Positions 52,582 through 60,831 of a DNA stretch of 64,000 nucleotides are shown here, one piece after another. Source of the stretch: Propionigenium maris DSM 9537 (lineage in GTDB: Bacteria; Fusobacteriota; Fusobacteriia; Fusobacteriales; Fusobacteriaceae); the NCBI RefSeq assembly GCF_027925155.1, contig NZ_BSDY01000015.1:1-64000 (forward strand), read 5' to 3'. Within the stretch, counting starts at the first letter, position 1. Each line of letters begins with the position of its first letter. The notes below the pieces were generated by a model. That model did not search any database. It saw only the letters and a list, made by a program, of their open reading frames with translations, and was not told the DNA's origin. The position numbers were made by a program, and so were the translations under genes.

Positions 52582-54265
52582 GTTAAGAGATTACTACAAG
52601 CTGGAAAGGAAGCTGCTGACAGTATTTTTAGTCAGCAGCTTTGCTGTTACTCTTATGGATCTCTGGGCTCCAAATTTAGTTAGAGTTCTCATGGATGACA
52701 TTATTCCAGCAAGAGATATGAATAGGTTTGCAAGATCTTCCCTTCTTCTGGGAGGGCTATACATTTTAAGGTTTGCTGTTTCCCTCTTCTCCTATAGCAG
52801 GGGACAGTTAATGGGGAACAGACTAAAGTATCATATGAGAAATGACCTCTATAAAAAGATTCTCGATCTTCCCTCGAAGTTTTTTAATAAAAATAAGAGT
52901 GGAGATCTAATAACGAGGCTCACCGGAGACCTGGAAAGCTCCTCTACACTCCTCTATAGAGGTCTTGAGGACATATTGTTTTCCATATTATCTATTATAG
53001 GTGCTGTTTTTGTAATGGTAGGATTCAGCCCTGCACTGACAGTCTTAACTCTTCTCCCCCTTCCCTTTACCTCTGCCTTTGTATGGTTAAGAAATGAAAG
53101 GCTTAAGAGGGGTTACGGGGCTATAAGGGGGAAAAACAGTGAATTGACCTCTAATATACACGATACCCTCAAAACTATATTTTTTATTAAGGATAATCTA
53201 TTAGAAGGTTATAGATACGGTAAATTTCAGGAAAGGAATGAAGAGCTCCTTGAGGAGGAGAGAAGGAACTGTTTCAACATCTCCCTTCTTATGTCTGGAA
53301 TTACCTTTTACAATAACCTGACACAGATGATAATTATCTTTGCAGGGGGATATCTCTATATCGGAGAAAGGATAACCATGGGAGTAATCCTCTCCTTTCT
53401 TCTCCTTACAAACAGGTTCAGAATCTACCTTATAAAGCTCATGGGCCTTGTGGATATCTATCAGAGAGGTATGACTGGTATCTCAAGATTCAGGGAAATA
53501 ATGAATACTAAGGAGGAGGAATCTGGTAAAAATAAGATAGAGGATCCCATAGAAACTCTTGAGCTAAAAGACCTGACCTTTTCCCACGGGGGAAGAGAGG
53601 TGATCTCTAAGCTGAATATCACTGTAAATAAAGGAGAGAAGATAGCCTTTGTAGGAAGGAGCGGTGTAGGAAAGAGTACCCTGCTTAACCTTATCAAGAA
53701 GGCGCTTGTCCCACAGGAGGGAAAGATCCTGATAAATGGTGTCTGTCTCTCCTCTATAGACAGAGTTGATTACCTGGGAAGGCTGGGAATTATAGACCAG
53801 AATGAACATATAATGAATGAGAGCGTAGAGGAAAATATCACGGCTGTAAGGAGAGATATGGATATAGAGGATTTCAATAAAAGCCTTGAAAGATCTATGT
53901 TTCATGAGGTAGTGGAGGAACTTCCAGAGAGGGAGTCTACCCTACCGGGAAGCAATGGGATCCAGTTAAGTTCAGGTCAGAAGCAGAGAATAGCTGCTGC
54001 AAGGGTATTTCTGAAGAAACCTGAGATCCTAATCCTGGATGAGGCAACTAATACCCTGGACAACATTACTGAAGCTAAGATCATGGAGAATATTCACAGC
54101 TACTTCAAGGACAGGATTGTAGTGGCGGTGGCTCACAGGCTGGATACCCTCAAGAACTTTGACAGGATATATGTTCTGGGAGAGGAGGGAGTTATTGAAA
54201 GCGGCAGCTTCCATGAGCTTTTAAGGAGAAAAACCATATTTTACGGTATGTATAGGGGAGGCTAG
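52556..54265 (+). CDS. ABC exporter, fused membrane and ATPase domains
   Basis: A 569-residue half-transporter: six helices in the first ~310 residues (type IV exporter fold), then an ATPase domain with Walker A GRSGVGKSTLLN, signature LSSGQKQRIAAARV, Walker B ILILDEATNTLD and switch VAVAHR. It overlaps the binding-protein gene by 26 bases, so it belongs to the hmu operon; it may export heme, a breakdown product such as anaerobilin, or another toxic compound (inference). GAGGGAG precedes ATG 52556. Its TAG lies in the terminator loop. Confidence 0.87.
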   Translation: MRSYPLKVKLRDYYKLERKLLTVFLVSSFAVTLMDLWAPNLVRVLMDDIIPARDMNRFARSSLLLGGLYILRFAVSLFSYSRGQLMGNRLKYHMRNDLYKKILDLPSKFFNKNKSGDLITRLTGDLESSSTLLYRGLEDILFSILSIIGAVFVMVGFSPALTVLTLLPLPFTSAFVWLRNERLKRGYGAIRGKNSELTSNIHDTLKTIFFIKDNLLEGYRYGKFQERNEELLEEERRNCFNISLLMSGITFYNNLTQMIIIFAGGYLYIGERITMGVILSFLLLTNRFRIYLIKLMGLVDIYQRGMTGISRFREIMNTKEEESGKNKIEDPIETLELKDLTFSHGGREVISKLNITVNKGEKIAFVGRSGVGKSTLLNLIKKALVPQEGKILINGVCLSSIDRVDYLGRLGIIDQNEHIMNESVEENITAVRRDMDIEDFNKSLERSMFHEVVEELPERESTLPGSNGIQLSSGQKQRIAAARVFLKKPEILILDEATNTLDNITEAKIMENIHSYFKDRIVVAVAHRLDTLKNFDRIYVLGEEGVIESGSFHELLRRKTIFYGMYRGG

Positions 54266-54278
54266 GGCCTCCTTTTTT
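54257..54278 (+). terminator. Terminator of the hmu operon
   Basis: GGAGGC and GCCTCC pair around TAGG, which includes the stop codon, followed by six T residues. Confidence 0.87.
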
Positions 54279-54580
54279 CTATGGAAACTTTGGCAGCACC
54301 AATGATTAATATAGGGAGAAGGATTAATGAATATTCTGCTGAATATCTTTCCCTTGATCTACCGAAGCTAATAAAGTTTTTTCTAGACCTAACAGAACTT
54401 TTTTAGAGGTCCAGGCTCCCATAAAAAGTTATTATAGAGTATCTTATATCTATCAAGATCCTCTGAAAAAAAGGAATAGATTAAATTTTCTTAATAACTA
54501 TATAAGGGATTAAAAAGGGGGGGATCTAGTCGGTGCATAGAAAAGGAATAGACGAATCTAAAAAATAGAGGGTGATATTT
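54279..54580. other. Intergenic stretch without a recognised gene
   Basis: About 300 AT-rich bases with no long frame or recognised RNA. The promoter of the CDF-like gene presumably lies near its right end, but no convincing -35/-10 pair was seen. Confidence 0.5.
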
Positions 54581-55216
54581 ATGTATCCAAATGCAGAGGA
54601 AGTAGGCCTGAAAATCTCATTTGGGGGTGGAGTAGTCTTTGCAGTAATTGGATTAGTCATGGCGGTGTGGAGCAGGTCTCAGCTGGTACTACTGGATGGT
54701 AGCTACAGTTTGCTGGATTCATTTTTTACATTTCTGATCCTCAAGGTTACCACAATGGTGGGAGAGGATAGAAGCAAAAGGATGAAGCTAAGGTGCCTCA
54801 AGGAGTACTTTCTTATACTGAGATCGGGAGCAATTATAACCTTTCTGTTATATCTTCTCAGGGAAAATATAATCATAGTTCTCCAGGGAGGAAAACTTGT
54901 AGATACAGGTAGCGTAGGGGCATACACATTCATATCTGTCCTGGGAGGGGGAATATTTTTTTACTACCTAGACAGATGCAGTAAACATACCGATTCTAAG
55001 GTACTGAGATTAGAAAGAAAGGGGTGGCTGATAGACACTATGCTCAGCGCATCCATAGCAGTATCTCTTATAATATCCTACCTTATCAAGGGCAGTGATA
55101 TAAGTTATATGAGGCTTTACATAGAACAGATATTTGTAATTTTAATAGTTCTGGTTAATTTCCCTTGTCCTATAAATGTAATTACAGAAAGTATTAAGGT
55201 GATAAAAAGAAGTTAA
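54581..55216 (+). CDS. Membrane protein related to cation diffusion facilitators, lacking the cytosolic domain
   Basis: A 211-residue protein with five or six helices. QLVLLDGSYSLLDSFFTFLI resembles helix 2 of CDF metal exporters (Asp-x3-4-Asp), and WLIDTMLSASIAVSLIISYL resembles helix 5 with one of the two usual metal ligands (Asp kept, His replaced by Trp). It ends right after helix 6, so the metal-sensing cytosolic domain is absent. Related short proteins occur in Fusobacteria and Clostridia (from memory, not checked). ATG 54581 follows AGAGGGTG. Confidence 0.65.
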   Translation: MYPNAEEVGLKISFGGGVVFAVIGLVMAVWSRSQLVLLDGSYSLLDSFFTFLILKVTTMVGEDRSKRMKLRCLKEYFLILRSGAIITFLLYLLRENIIIVLQGGKLVDTGSVGAYTFISVLGGGIFFYYLDRCSKHTDSKVLRLERKGWLIDTMLSASIAVSLIISYLIKGSDISYMRLYIEQIFVILIVLVNFPCPINVITESIKVIKRS

Positions 55217-55232
55217 AATCTATATCCATAGG

Positions 55233-55265
55233 AAAAACCTCAGATTCGACATCTGAGGTTTTTTA
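55233..55265. terminator. Bidirectional terminator between the CDF-like and marR genes
   Basis: AAACCTCAGAT and ATCTGAGGTTT pair around TCGAC, with A and T runs on both sides. The marR stop codon lies in the flanking T-tract. Confidence 0.9.
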
Positions 55266-55691
55266 GAGACTACTATTAATTTTTTTCATTATATTCAAAG
55301 CAGTTTTTATCTCCTCTTCGGTTATATGCCTTGAAAATTGTTCTATAATGATATCCGCTGCCTCGATAAAGGCCTCTCTTTTTTCATATGCAAAGGGAGT
55401 CAGTCTCACAAAGTTTATTCTGCTGTCCTCAACACCCTTATACTTCTCCACATACCCCAACTTTACCAGCTTGTTTACAAGAGCTGTTACTGTAGATTTG
55501 TCCCTCTGGATAATTTCAGAGAGATCTCTCATGGAGAGGGTTTCATTTCTGAAGAGGGCCACAAGAATATCTCCGTGGGTAGGAGCCAGTCCCACTACAC
55601 CTCTGAGCTCAAGCTCCTTTAACTTCCTGATTCTGAGTTTTTTCTCGATTTCTGTAATTGTTTTTATAAGTTCTCTATCCATCATATTCAT
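55263..55691 (-). CDS. MarR-family transcriptional regulator
   Basis: A 142-residue winged-helix regulator: GLAPTHGDILVALFRNE, then the recognition region MRDLSEIIQRDKSTVTALVNKLVKLGYVEK and the wing DSRINFVRLTPFA. Three possible starts (ATG at 55691, 55685, 55682) lie immediately after a -10 box with no ribosome site, so the mRNA is probably leaderless and begins at the ATG at 55685. An inverted repeat over the promoter suggests self-repression. The regulated genes may include the cupin or MFS genes nearby. Confidence 0.88.
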   Translation of the reverse strand: MNMMDRELIKTITEIEKKLRIRKLKELELRGVVGLAPTHGDILVALFRNETLSMRDLSEIIQRDKSTVTALVNKLVKLGYVEKYKGVEDSRINFVRLTPFAYEKREAFIEAADIIIEQFSRHITEEEIKTALNIMKKINSSL

Positions 55692-55721
55692 ATTATATAC
55701 TCATTGTACTATAAAATACAA
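55692..55721 (-). promoter_or_regulatory. marR promoter with an embedded operator
   Basis: On the minus strand TTGTAT (55716-55721) and TATAAT (55692-55697) are 18 bases apart. The inverted repeat TTGTA-N8-TACAA (55704-55721) covers the -35 box and spacer, typical of a MarR site. Confidence 0.7.
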
Positions 55722-55723
55722 AT

Positions 55724-56251
55724 TTAAATTTTAAACTGATCTTTGAACCCCTCCCTCACAACTGTATACTCACCGGTTTCTTCATTGAGATCATAGATGT
55801 TGAAGTTGGTCTTAATATCGAACCCCTCATCTCTTATGGCAAAGTTAAGGGAAGCCGACCCATTCTCACCACTGACTATCCTGTGGAAGATCTTAACATC
55901 CCAGGAGAGAACCACTCCCTCGGAAGCTATCAGCTCACCGTCACGATAGATCTTGTCCGGGTGTATCTCAAAGGTGAGCTTTCTTCCCAGTTCTCCGCTA
56001 TAGAGTTCAACTCTTCTATAACCGTGCATCACCACCAGATTATCCTTTTGATGGTAGTGCATATACCAGGGTCTTTCCACCTCACCCACCTTCCCAGGAG
56101 AAACAGCATTGTTTTTATGTATTACTCTGTCCACAGAACTAGTGGATTTCACTATCCCCTCTGGAACCAGGTCAAATACCACTCCCTCGGTTTTTCTAAA
56201 AAGTTTCAAGGGGGAAATACTATAAAACCCCTTAACCTCTTCTATATACAT
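55724..56251 (-). CDS. Cupin-like protein of unknown function
   Basis: A 175-residue cytosolic protein that looks all-beta: AVSPGKVGEVERPWYMHYHQ, KDNLVVMHGYRRVELYSGEL, SWDVKIFHRIVSGENGSASL and NFAIRDEGFDIKTNFNIYDL. His pairs in MHYHQKDN and FHRI fit the two cupin motifs, so a metal site is possible. I know similar proteins from Clostridia but no function. GGGAGGG precedes ATG 56251. It ends just before the marR promoter. Confidence 0.7.
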   Translation of the reverse strand: MYIEEVKGFYSISPLKLFRKTEGVVFDLVPEGIVKSTSSVDRVIHKNNAVSPGKVGEVERPWYMHYHQKDNLVVMHGYRRVELYSGELGRKLTFEIHPDKIYRDGELIASEGVVLSWDVKIFHRIVSGENGSASLNFAIRDEGFDIKTNFNIYDLNEETGEYTVVREGFKDQFKI

Positions 56252-56770
56252 ACAGATCCCTCCCTAATATTGATATTCATATATACTCCAATATCTTTTA
56301 TTTCTTTTAATCTTTCTCCCTCCCAAATAAAAAGTCCTGTTAAATAAATTACAGAAAGAAAGAGGGCGGAAATTAAAAATATCTTATTATTTCACTTTTA
56401 AGAACTCGCTTCCAACCGTCTTTGTATTCTATCCTTTTTCAAAATTCGAGGACCTTAAAACTTAAATTAGAGCTTCATTTTTTTCTGATATTTCTAAAAA
56501 ACCACTAAAAAATTATCTCTGATAATAAATCTAAGTATAATGACAATTATCTACAGATATATTATTGGATCTATAAGAATTAGTTGGAATAACTTGGTTT
56601 TTTAGGTTATTTTATAGGGAAATCTTTAAAAATGGACTTTCCTATTTTGGGGAAGTGGCCTGATGTGATTAAGGACTGTGGATCGCCTATTTAGATAAAA
56701 ACAAAAGTAAATTAATCCCTTCTTCAAGTCCCGTCTAACAATTTTTCTGTATTTATAAGGATGGGACTTT
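56252..56770. other. Long intergenic region with a second repeat-like segment
   Basis: No gene was found in these ~500 bases. The segment 56398-56470 (AACTCGCTTCCAACCGTC, then TATTCTATCC, then GGACCTTAAAACTT) resembles the right half of 51490-51670. A terminator-like stem sits at the right end. The rest is AT-rich. Confidence 0.45.
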
Positions 56771-56776
56771 TTATTT
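56726..56776. terminator. Terminator-like stem before the MFS gene end
   Basis: AAGTCCCGTC and GATGGGACTT form a ten-pair stem (one G-T pair) with a 24-base loop, followed on the plus strand by TTTATTT. The large loop makes it weaker than the others. Confidence 0.5.
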
Positions 56777-57982
56777 GGGAGAGACATTCTTACTTCCACC
56801 TCTGCCGAATAATCTATAGAAGAGGTAGGTTCCTGAGAGGTAGAAGATTATGGTGAAGTAGTAGGGGGCATTGTAGGATACCTTTTCCATAAGGTATCCC
56901 CCTGCCACCATTCCCAGTGCTCTGGTCAAGTTGCCAGACAGGGTAAAGAGGCTGCTGAGCATGGGCCTTTCATCCTCATCGACCATCTCCATGGAAAGGT
57001 TCTGAACTATGGGGTGGTTTAAGTTCATAAGGGTTGACCTCATGAGAAAGGATATGGTTATTATAACTATTCCCTGGGGAAATGCTATGGAGATAAGAAA
57101 TGGGATGGAAAGTAGCTGACAGAGTATTACCGTCTTTTCTCTGCCCACCTTCTTGGCCAGTAAGGGTACTAAGAGTCCCCCTGCTGCTACTCCCATCTGA
57201 GCTATGGATAAAATAGTTCCCACTAGGCTGTTTCCTATATCCAGTGTATATTTCAGGTAGATACTGAAGAAGGGAACCACAAGACCTGCCCCAAAACCAA
57301 TGGTGCTATTGTAGATGAGGAATTTCACTACTTGCCCACGAACTACCCTTCTATAGCTTTTTAGATATTCTCCTAGTCCTGTCCACTCCCTCTCCACATT
57401 ATTTTCCGTAATTTTATTTATAGGAACGGTAAATGAAAATAGAAGGGTGGCAAAGAGAAGAAAGATCATTCGCAGGGATGAGAGGCCGGTAAAGTTAATC
57501 TTCAACAGATCTGAAAGTCTTCCTCCCAGAAAGGTCCCGGCAATTATTCCAATATTTTTTAATGCAAAGTTGTAACTGAATACCTTAACCCGTTTTTCCT
57601 CTGAAACATTCTCCATGAGAAAGGCTCCCTCACTGGTCATATGCATGCTGAAGCCCATTCCCATGAGAGAGGCTGAAAACAAGATCATATCCGGGTTCAA
57701 TGTGGAGACTAACCCTATTGCTCCAATTCCTGTGAAAATTATTCCAGAAATAATTATTTTTTTATATCCGTAATTTTTAATTAAATAGGATGAAAGCACT
57801 GATGATAGAGCAATAGACAGAGTGGTGCATGAAAGAGTTCTACCAACGAATCCCTCTAAAAATCCTGCTTCCTTTAAAAAAATTCCAGCAAAGGTGAAGA
57901 AAACACCCCTAACCACAAGGTAGATGATAAAGGTCCCCAAAAAAAACTGCTTTATATTGTTGTTTAATTCTCTATAGATCAT
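56771..57982 (-). CDS. MFS transporter
   Basis: A 403-residue carrier with 12 predicted helices in two halves. Features are the loop between helices 2 and 3 (YLIKNYGYKKIIISG), MGMGFSMHMTSEGAFLMENV, and the central cytosolic loop around residues 190-210. It resembles the YfcJ/multidrug-type MFS; substrate unknown. GGGGGAGG lies immediately before ATG 57982. Monocistronic. Confidence 0.85.
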   Translation of the reverse strand: MIYRELNNNIKQFFLGTFIIYLVVRGVFFTFAGIFLKEAGFLEGFVGRTLSCTTLSIALSSVLSSYLIKNYGYKKIIISGIIFTGIGAIGLVSTLNPDMILFSASLMGMGFSMHMTSEGAFLMENVSEEKRVKVFSYNFALKNIGIIAGTFLGGRLSDLLKINFTGLSSLRMIFLLFATLLFSFTVPINKITENNVEREWTGLGEYLKSYRRVVRGQVVKFLIYNSTIGFGAGLVVPFFSIYLKYTLDIGNSLVGTILSIAQMGVAAGGLLVPLLAKKVGREKTVILCQLLSIPFLISIAFPQGIVIITISFLMRSTLMNLNHPIVQNLSMEMVDEDERPMLSSLFTLSGNLTRALGMVAGGYLMEKVSYNAPYYFTIIFYLSGTYLFYRLFGRGGSKNVSPK

Positions 57983-58115
57983 ACCTCCCCCTAACTATAT
58001 TTAAATTGTGTAAATGACAAAATTAAAAATAAATGTTATTATATAGGGTAAATTTCAAGTAATGCCTACTAGAGTATAGTACATTATTCTATGATTATGA
58101 AATGGAGTTGATATA

Positions 58116-59282
58116 ATGAGCGAAATAAATATACTGGTTAAAAGATCCTTAGAGGAAAACCTCCTTATCTCTGGTGTGCTGAGCAACCCAAGAAAGGGAG
58201 TTACTGAATATAAAAAGGTCACTGTAAAACCCGTTGTATTAAAGGAGGAGCTGAAGTTTCAGTTTGCCTATATCCTGGACAGGAATACCGTCCATAAAAA
58301 CCTCGATACCCAGGAAGCTGTGGCAGAATTAATGGAGCTATTTAACCTCTACAAGCAGGGAGTGCTCTATACTGGAGAGGGAGATTACCAGATCCTTATC
58401 AATAAGAAGGGGAAGGCTAAGATCATCAAGAATAAAGCAAGCAAGAAGGTGGACCTCAGCGCCCTGAACCACAACAGAAAGAAGAAATATGTTATCGAGG
58501 AGGGAGTTCCCTGCGATTTCCTTGAGAGACTTGGAGTAATGGACAGTGAGGGAAATGTCTTCAAGAGTAAGTTCGATAAGTTCAGACAGCTGAACAAGTA
58601 TCTGGAGGTAATGGAGGGATCCCTTAAGACACTTGACCTAAGCAAGAAGCTGAGGATAGTAGACTTTGGTTCAGGTAAGGCATATCTGACCTTTGCCCTC
58701 TACTGGTATTTAGTGCAGAAGCTGGGAGTAGAGGTAGAGATAGTTGGGCTGGACCTGAAGAAAAATGTTATCGAGCTGTGCAATAAGATAGCTGAGGAGC
58801 TGGGATACAGGGACCTTTCATTTAAGATGGGAGATATCAAGGGATATACAGAGTTTGATGAGGTAGATGTAGTTATTACCCTTCATGCATGTAATACAGC
58901 AACAGATGATGCTATCGTTAAGGCAGTAAAGTGGAACGCTAAGCTAATAATGACGGTACCTTGCTGCCAGCAGGAGTTATTTAAGCAGATCGACAGTGAT
59001 GTAATGTCTCCCCTTATGAAGCACGGAACTATTAAGGAGAGGATAGCTTCCCTTGTGACAGATTCCATCAGAGGGAACCTTCTGGAGGCCCTTGGGTATA
59101 ATGTGGAGATCTTTGAATTTATTGAAACGGAGCACACTCCTAAAAACCTTGTAATAAGAGCAGGAAATAAGGGAAAGCCAAGTAAAAAGGCCCTGGATGA
59201 GTATAGAGCTTTCAGGGATATGTGGAACCTCAATCCATACCTGGAGAAGGCCCTTGCCGATGAGCTGGATAATATAAATTAA
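58116..59282 (+). CDS. SAM-dependent methyltransferase, possibly RNA-directed
   Basis: A 388-residue protein. The N-terminal ~150 residues form an uncharacterised domain; the C-terminal part is a Rossmann methyltransferase with motif I RIVDFGSGKAYLTFAL, VEIVGLDLKKNVIELC, VVITLHACNTATDDAI and TVPCCQQEL. The CNTATD and PCC motifs fit a group related to eukaryotic RRNAD1/METTL25-type enzymes, so an RNA or translation substrate is possible. GGAGTTGATATA precedes the ATG. Its TAA is formed by the end of repeat copy F. Confidence 0.85.
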   Translation: MSEINILVKRSLEENLLISGVLSNPRKGVTEYKKVTVKPVVLKEELKFQFAYILDRNTVHKNLDTQEAVAELMELFNLYKQGVLYTGEGDYQILINKKGKAKIIKNKASKKVDLSALNHNRKKKYVIEEGVPCDFLERLGVMDSEGNVFKSKFDKFRQLNKYLEVMEGSLKTLDLSKKLRIVDFGSGKAYLTFALYWYLVQKLGVEVEIVGLDLKKNVIELCNKIAEELGYRDLSFKMGDIKGYTEFDEVDVVITLHACNTATDDAIVKAVKWNAKLIMTVPCCQQELFKQIDSDVMSPLMKHGTIKERIASLVTDSIRGNLLEALGYNVEIFEFIETEHTPKNLVIRAGNKGKPSKKALDEYRAFRDMWNLNPYLEKALADELDNIN

Positions 59283-59369
59283 AAAGCAATTTGACGTTGC
59301 ACCCTAATAATCGATTGGAGCACTCATTGTTTTATTTAGTTTTTTATAATTTTATATTTCCTTTATAAT
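59280..59369 (-). repeat. Terminator-associated repeat, copy F (minus orientation)
   Basis: On the minus strand it begins ATTATAAAGGAAATATAAAA six bases after the T-tract of the cbiX terminator. It continues with GTGCTCCAATCGATTATTAGG and ends GCAACGTCAAATTGC then TTTTTA. The complement of that end supplies the TAA of the converging methyltransferase gene. Confidence 0.83.
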
Positions 59370-59398
59370 AAAAAGAAGAGGATAATCCTCTTCTTTTT
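59370..59398 (-). terminator. Terminator of the asrABC-cbiX operon
   Basis: AAGAAGAGGAT and ATCCTCTTCTT are perfect inverted copies around one base, with A and T runs on both sides. It sits directly after the cbiX stop. Confidence 0.88.
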
Positions 59399-59765
59399 AA
59401 TTTTCAGTAGTATATTTTTCTATCTTTGAGGTGAGAATATCCACGATGAGGGGCTCCAGCCCCAAAATAGAGTCAAGGTGTATTTTAAAATCGCTGTACC
59501 TCTTAGTAGTTCTCTCTATTATCTCAGGGATATGAACCTCTACATGCTTTCCCCCATAGAGGAGGTAGGGAATAATAACTGTTTCTTTTATTCCCTCTTC
59601 ATAAACCTCTACAAGCTTTTCCTCCAATAGGGGAGTTCCAAAGGTGAGAAAGGCCTCATCTATGGAGAGATCCGACCTCTCTCTCAGTACCTCTACAAGG
59701 TTTTTAAAGAGTTCATTGTTCTCCTCTACCCTGCTCCCGTGACCAACTATAATAATACTCTTCAT
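59397..59765 (-). CDS. Small CbiX/SirB-type sirohydrochlorin chelatase
   Basis: A 122-residue single-domain chelatase of the CbiX-small group. The N-terminal His is in IIIVGHGSRVEENNE and the second in PYLLYGGKHVEVHIPE. It follows asrC by two bases, so its product is most likely an iron chelatase that completes siroheme for the sulfite reductase, though cobalt insertion is possible. It is the cytosolic counterpart of the exported CbiK at 11153-12064. Confidence 0.87.
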   Translation of the reverse strand: MKSIIIVGHGSRVEENNELFKNLVEVLRERSDLSIDEAFLTFGTPLLEEKLVEVYEEGIKETVIIPYLLYGGKHVEVHIPEIIERTTKRYSDFKIHLDSILGLEPLIVDILTSKIEKYTTEN

Positions 59766-59767
59766 GT

Positions 59768-60820
59768 CTACTTACCTATGCTACAGCTATAGGGATTCCC
59801 CTGACTTGGATGATCCTCTATGCTTTTAACATTTATATTTGCCCTGTACTCGGTCTCGCTCCAGAGTATCCTCTGGGCAACTTCAGCTTCTGGGTTTAAC
59901 TTTACACCATCTAAAAGCATATCCTTAAACTTGTTGTAACCAGCCCTGTCTATAAGGTGTCCCCCGTGAATATACTGAGGCTTATTCTCCAGTACATTGG
60001 CTGAGAAGGCCTGCCAGTTTTTGATTACTCCTAGAACCACCTCTTCAGTTACCCAGTTTAAAAACATCTTTCCCATTCTGGGATACTGCTTTCCAGTCCT
60101 TCCTCCTACTATGACTCTATATAACTTCTTCTCAGGTCTTACCCATGCAGAAGTTGGACAGGCTTCGATACACTCTCCGCATCCCACACAACAGCAGCTG
60201 TCCTTCACAGCCTTGTGGTTATCTCCGCTTAGAACCCTTGTGGCATGGCTCTTACAGACCTTTACACACCTCCCGCATCCAATACACCTCTCCTTGTGGA
60301 AGATGGGCTTGGTTACACCGATTATTCCAAAGTCATTGAAGTGACCCTTAGCACAGTCGTTGGGGCATCCAGCCAGAGACATCTTTATGTGATAGTGGCT
60401 TGGAAAGATCTCCTTTTCCAGCTTCTTTGCAAGTTCGTGGGTATTGTAGTTTCCCTTGATACAGTGGGCTCCCCCGATGCAGGCCATAATATTTCTGGCT
60501 CCGATTGTAGGGTAGCCAGATGAATCTACCTCCATATCAACACTACAGGCCTCTACCTCTACCTCCCTGATGTAATCTTCCAGATATGCATTTACAGCCT
60601 CTATATTCTCATACTTTATCCCCGGCATATTTAGAGTCTGTCTCATACCAGGGTGAAAGGTCCCGTTCCCCCAGGTCATAGCTATATGCTGTACCACAGA
60701 AAGATACTTGGCATCAATAAGTCCTCCCGGAACCCTCATCTGAAGCATAAACTCCCCGGGAACCTTTGACTGACGAAAACAGTTTAATTTTAGTTTAGTT
60801 ATATTTATATCGTGATTCAT
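59768..60820 (-). CDS. asrC: Anaerobic sulfite reductase subunit C
   Basis: A 350-residue siroheme and iron-sulfur catalytic subunit that reduces sulfite to sulfide. The siroheme/cluster region is NIMACIGGAHCIKGNY with MSLAGCPNDCAKGHF, and two ferredoxin-type clusters follow (CIGCGRCVKVC and CVGCGECIEAC). The start MNHDINITKLKLNCFRQSK and gene order match asrC of Salmonella and Clostridium. Ends two bases before cbiX. Confidence 0.96.
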   Translation of the reverse strand: MNHDINITKLKLNCFRQSKVPGEFMLQMRVPGGLIDAKYLSVVQHIAMTWGNGTFHPGMRQTLNMPGIKYENIEAVNAYLEDYIREVEVEACSVDMEVDSSGYPTIGARNIMACIGGAHCIKGNYNTHELAKKLEKEIFPSHYHIKMSLAGCPNDCAKGHFNDFGIIGVTKPIFHKERCIGCGRCVKVCKSHATRVLSGDNHKAVKDSCCCVGCGECIEACPTSAWVRPEKKLYRVIVGGRTGKQYPRMGKMFLNWVTEEVVLGVIKNWQAFSANVLENKPQYIHGGHLIDRAGYNKFKDMLLDGVKLNPEAEVAQRILWSETEYRANINVKSIEDHPSQGNPYSCSIGK

Positions 60821-60831
60821 TCTCTTCCCTC

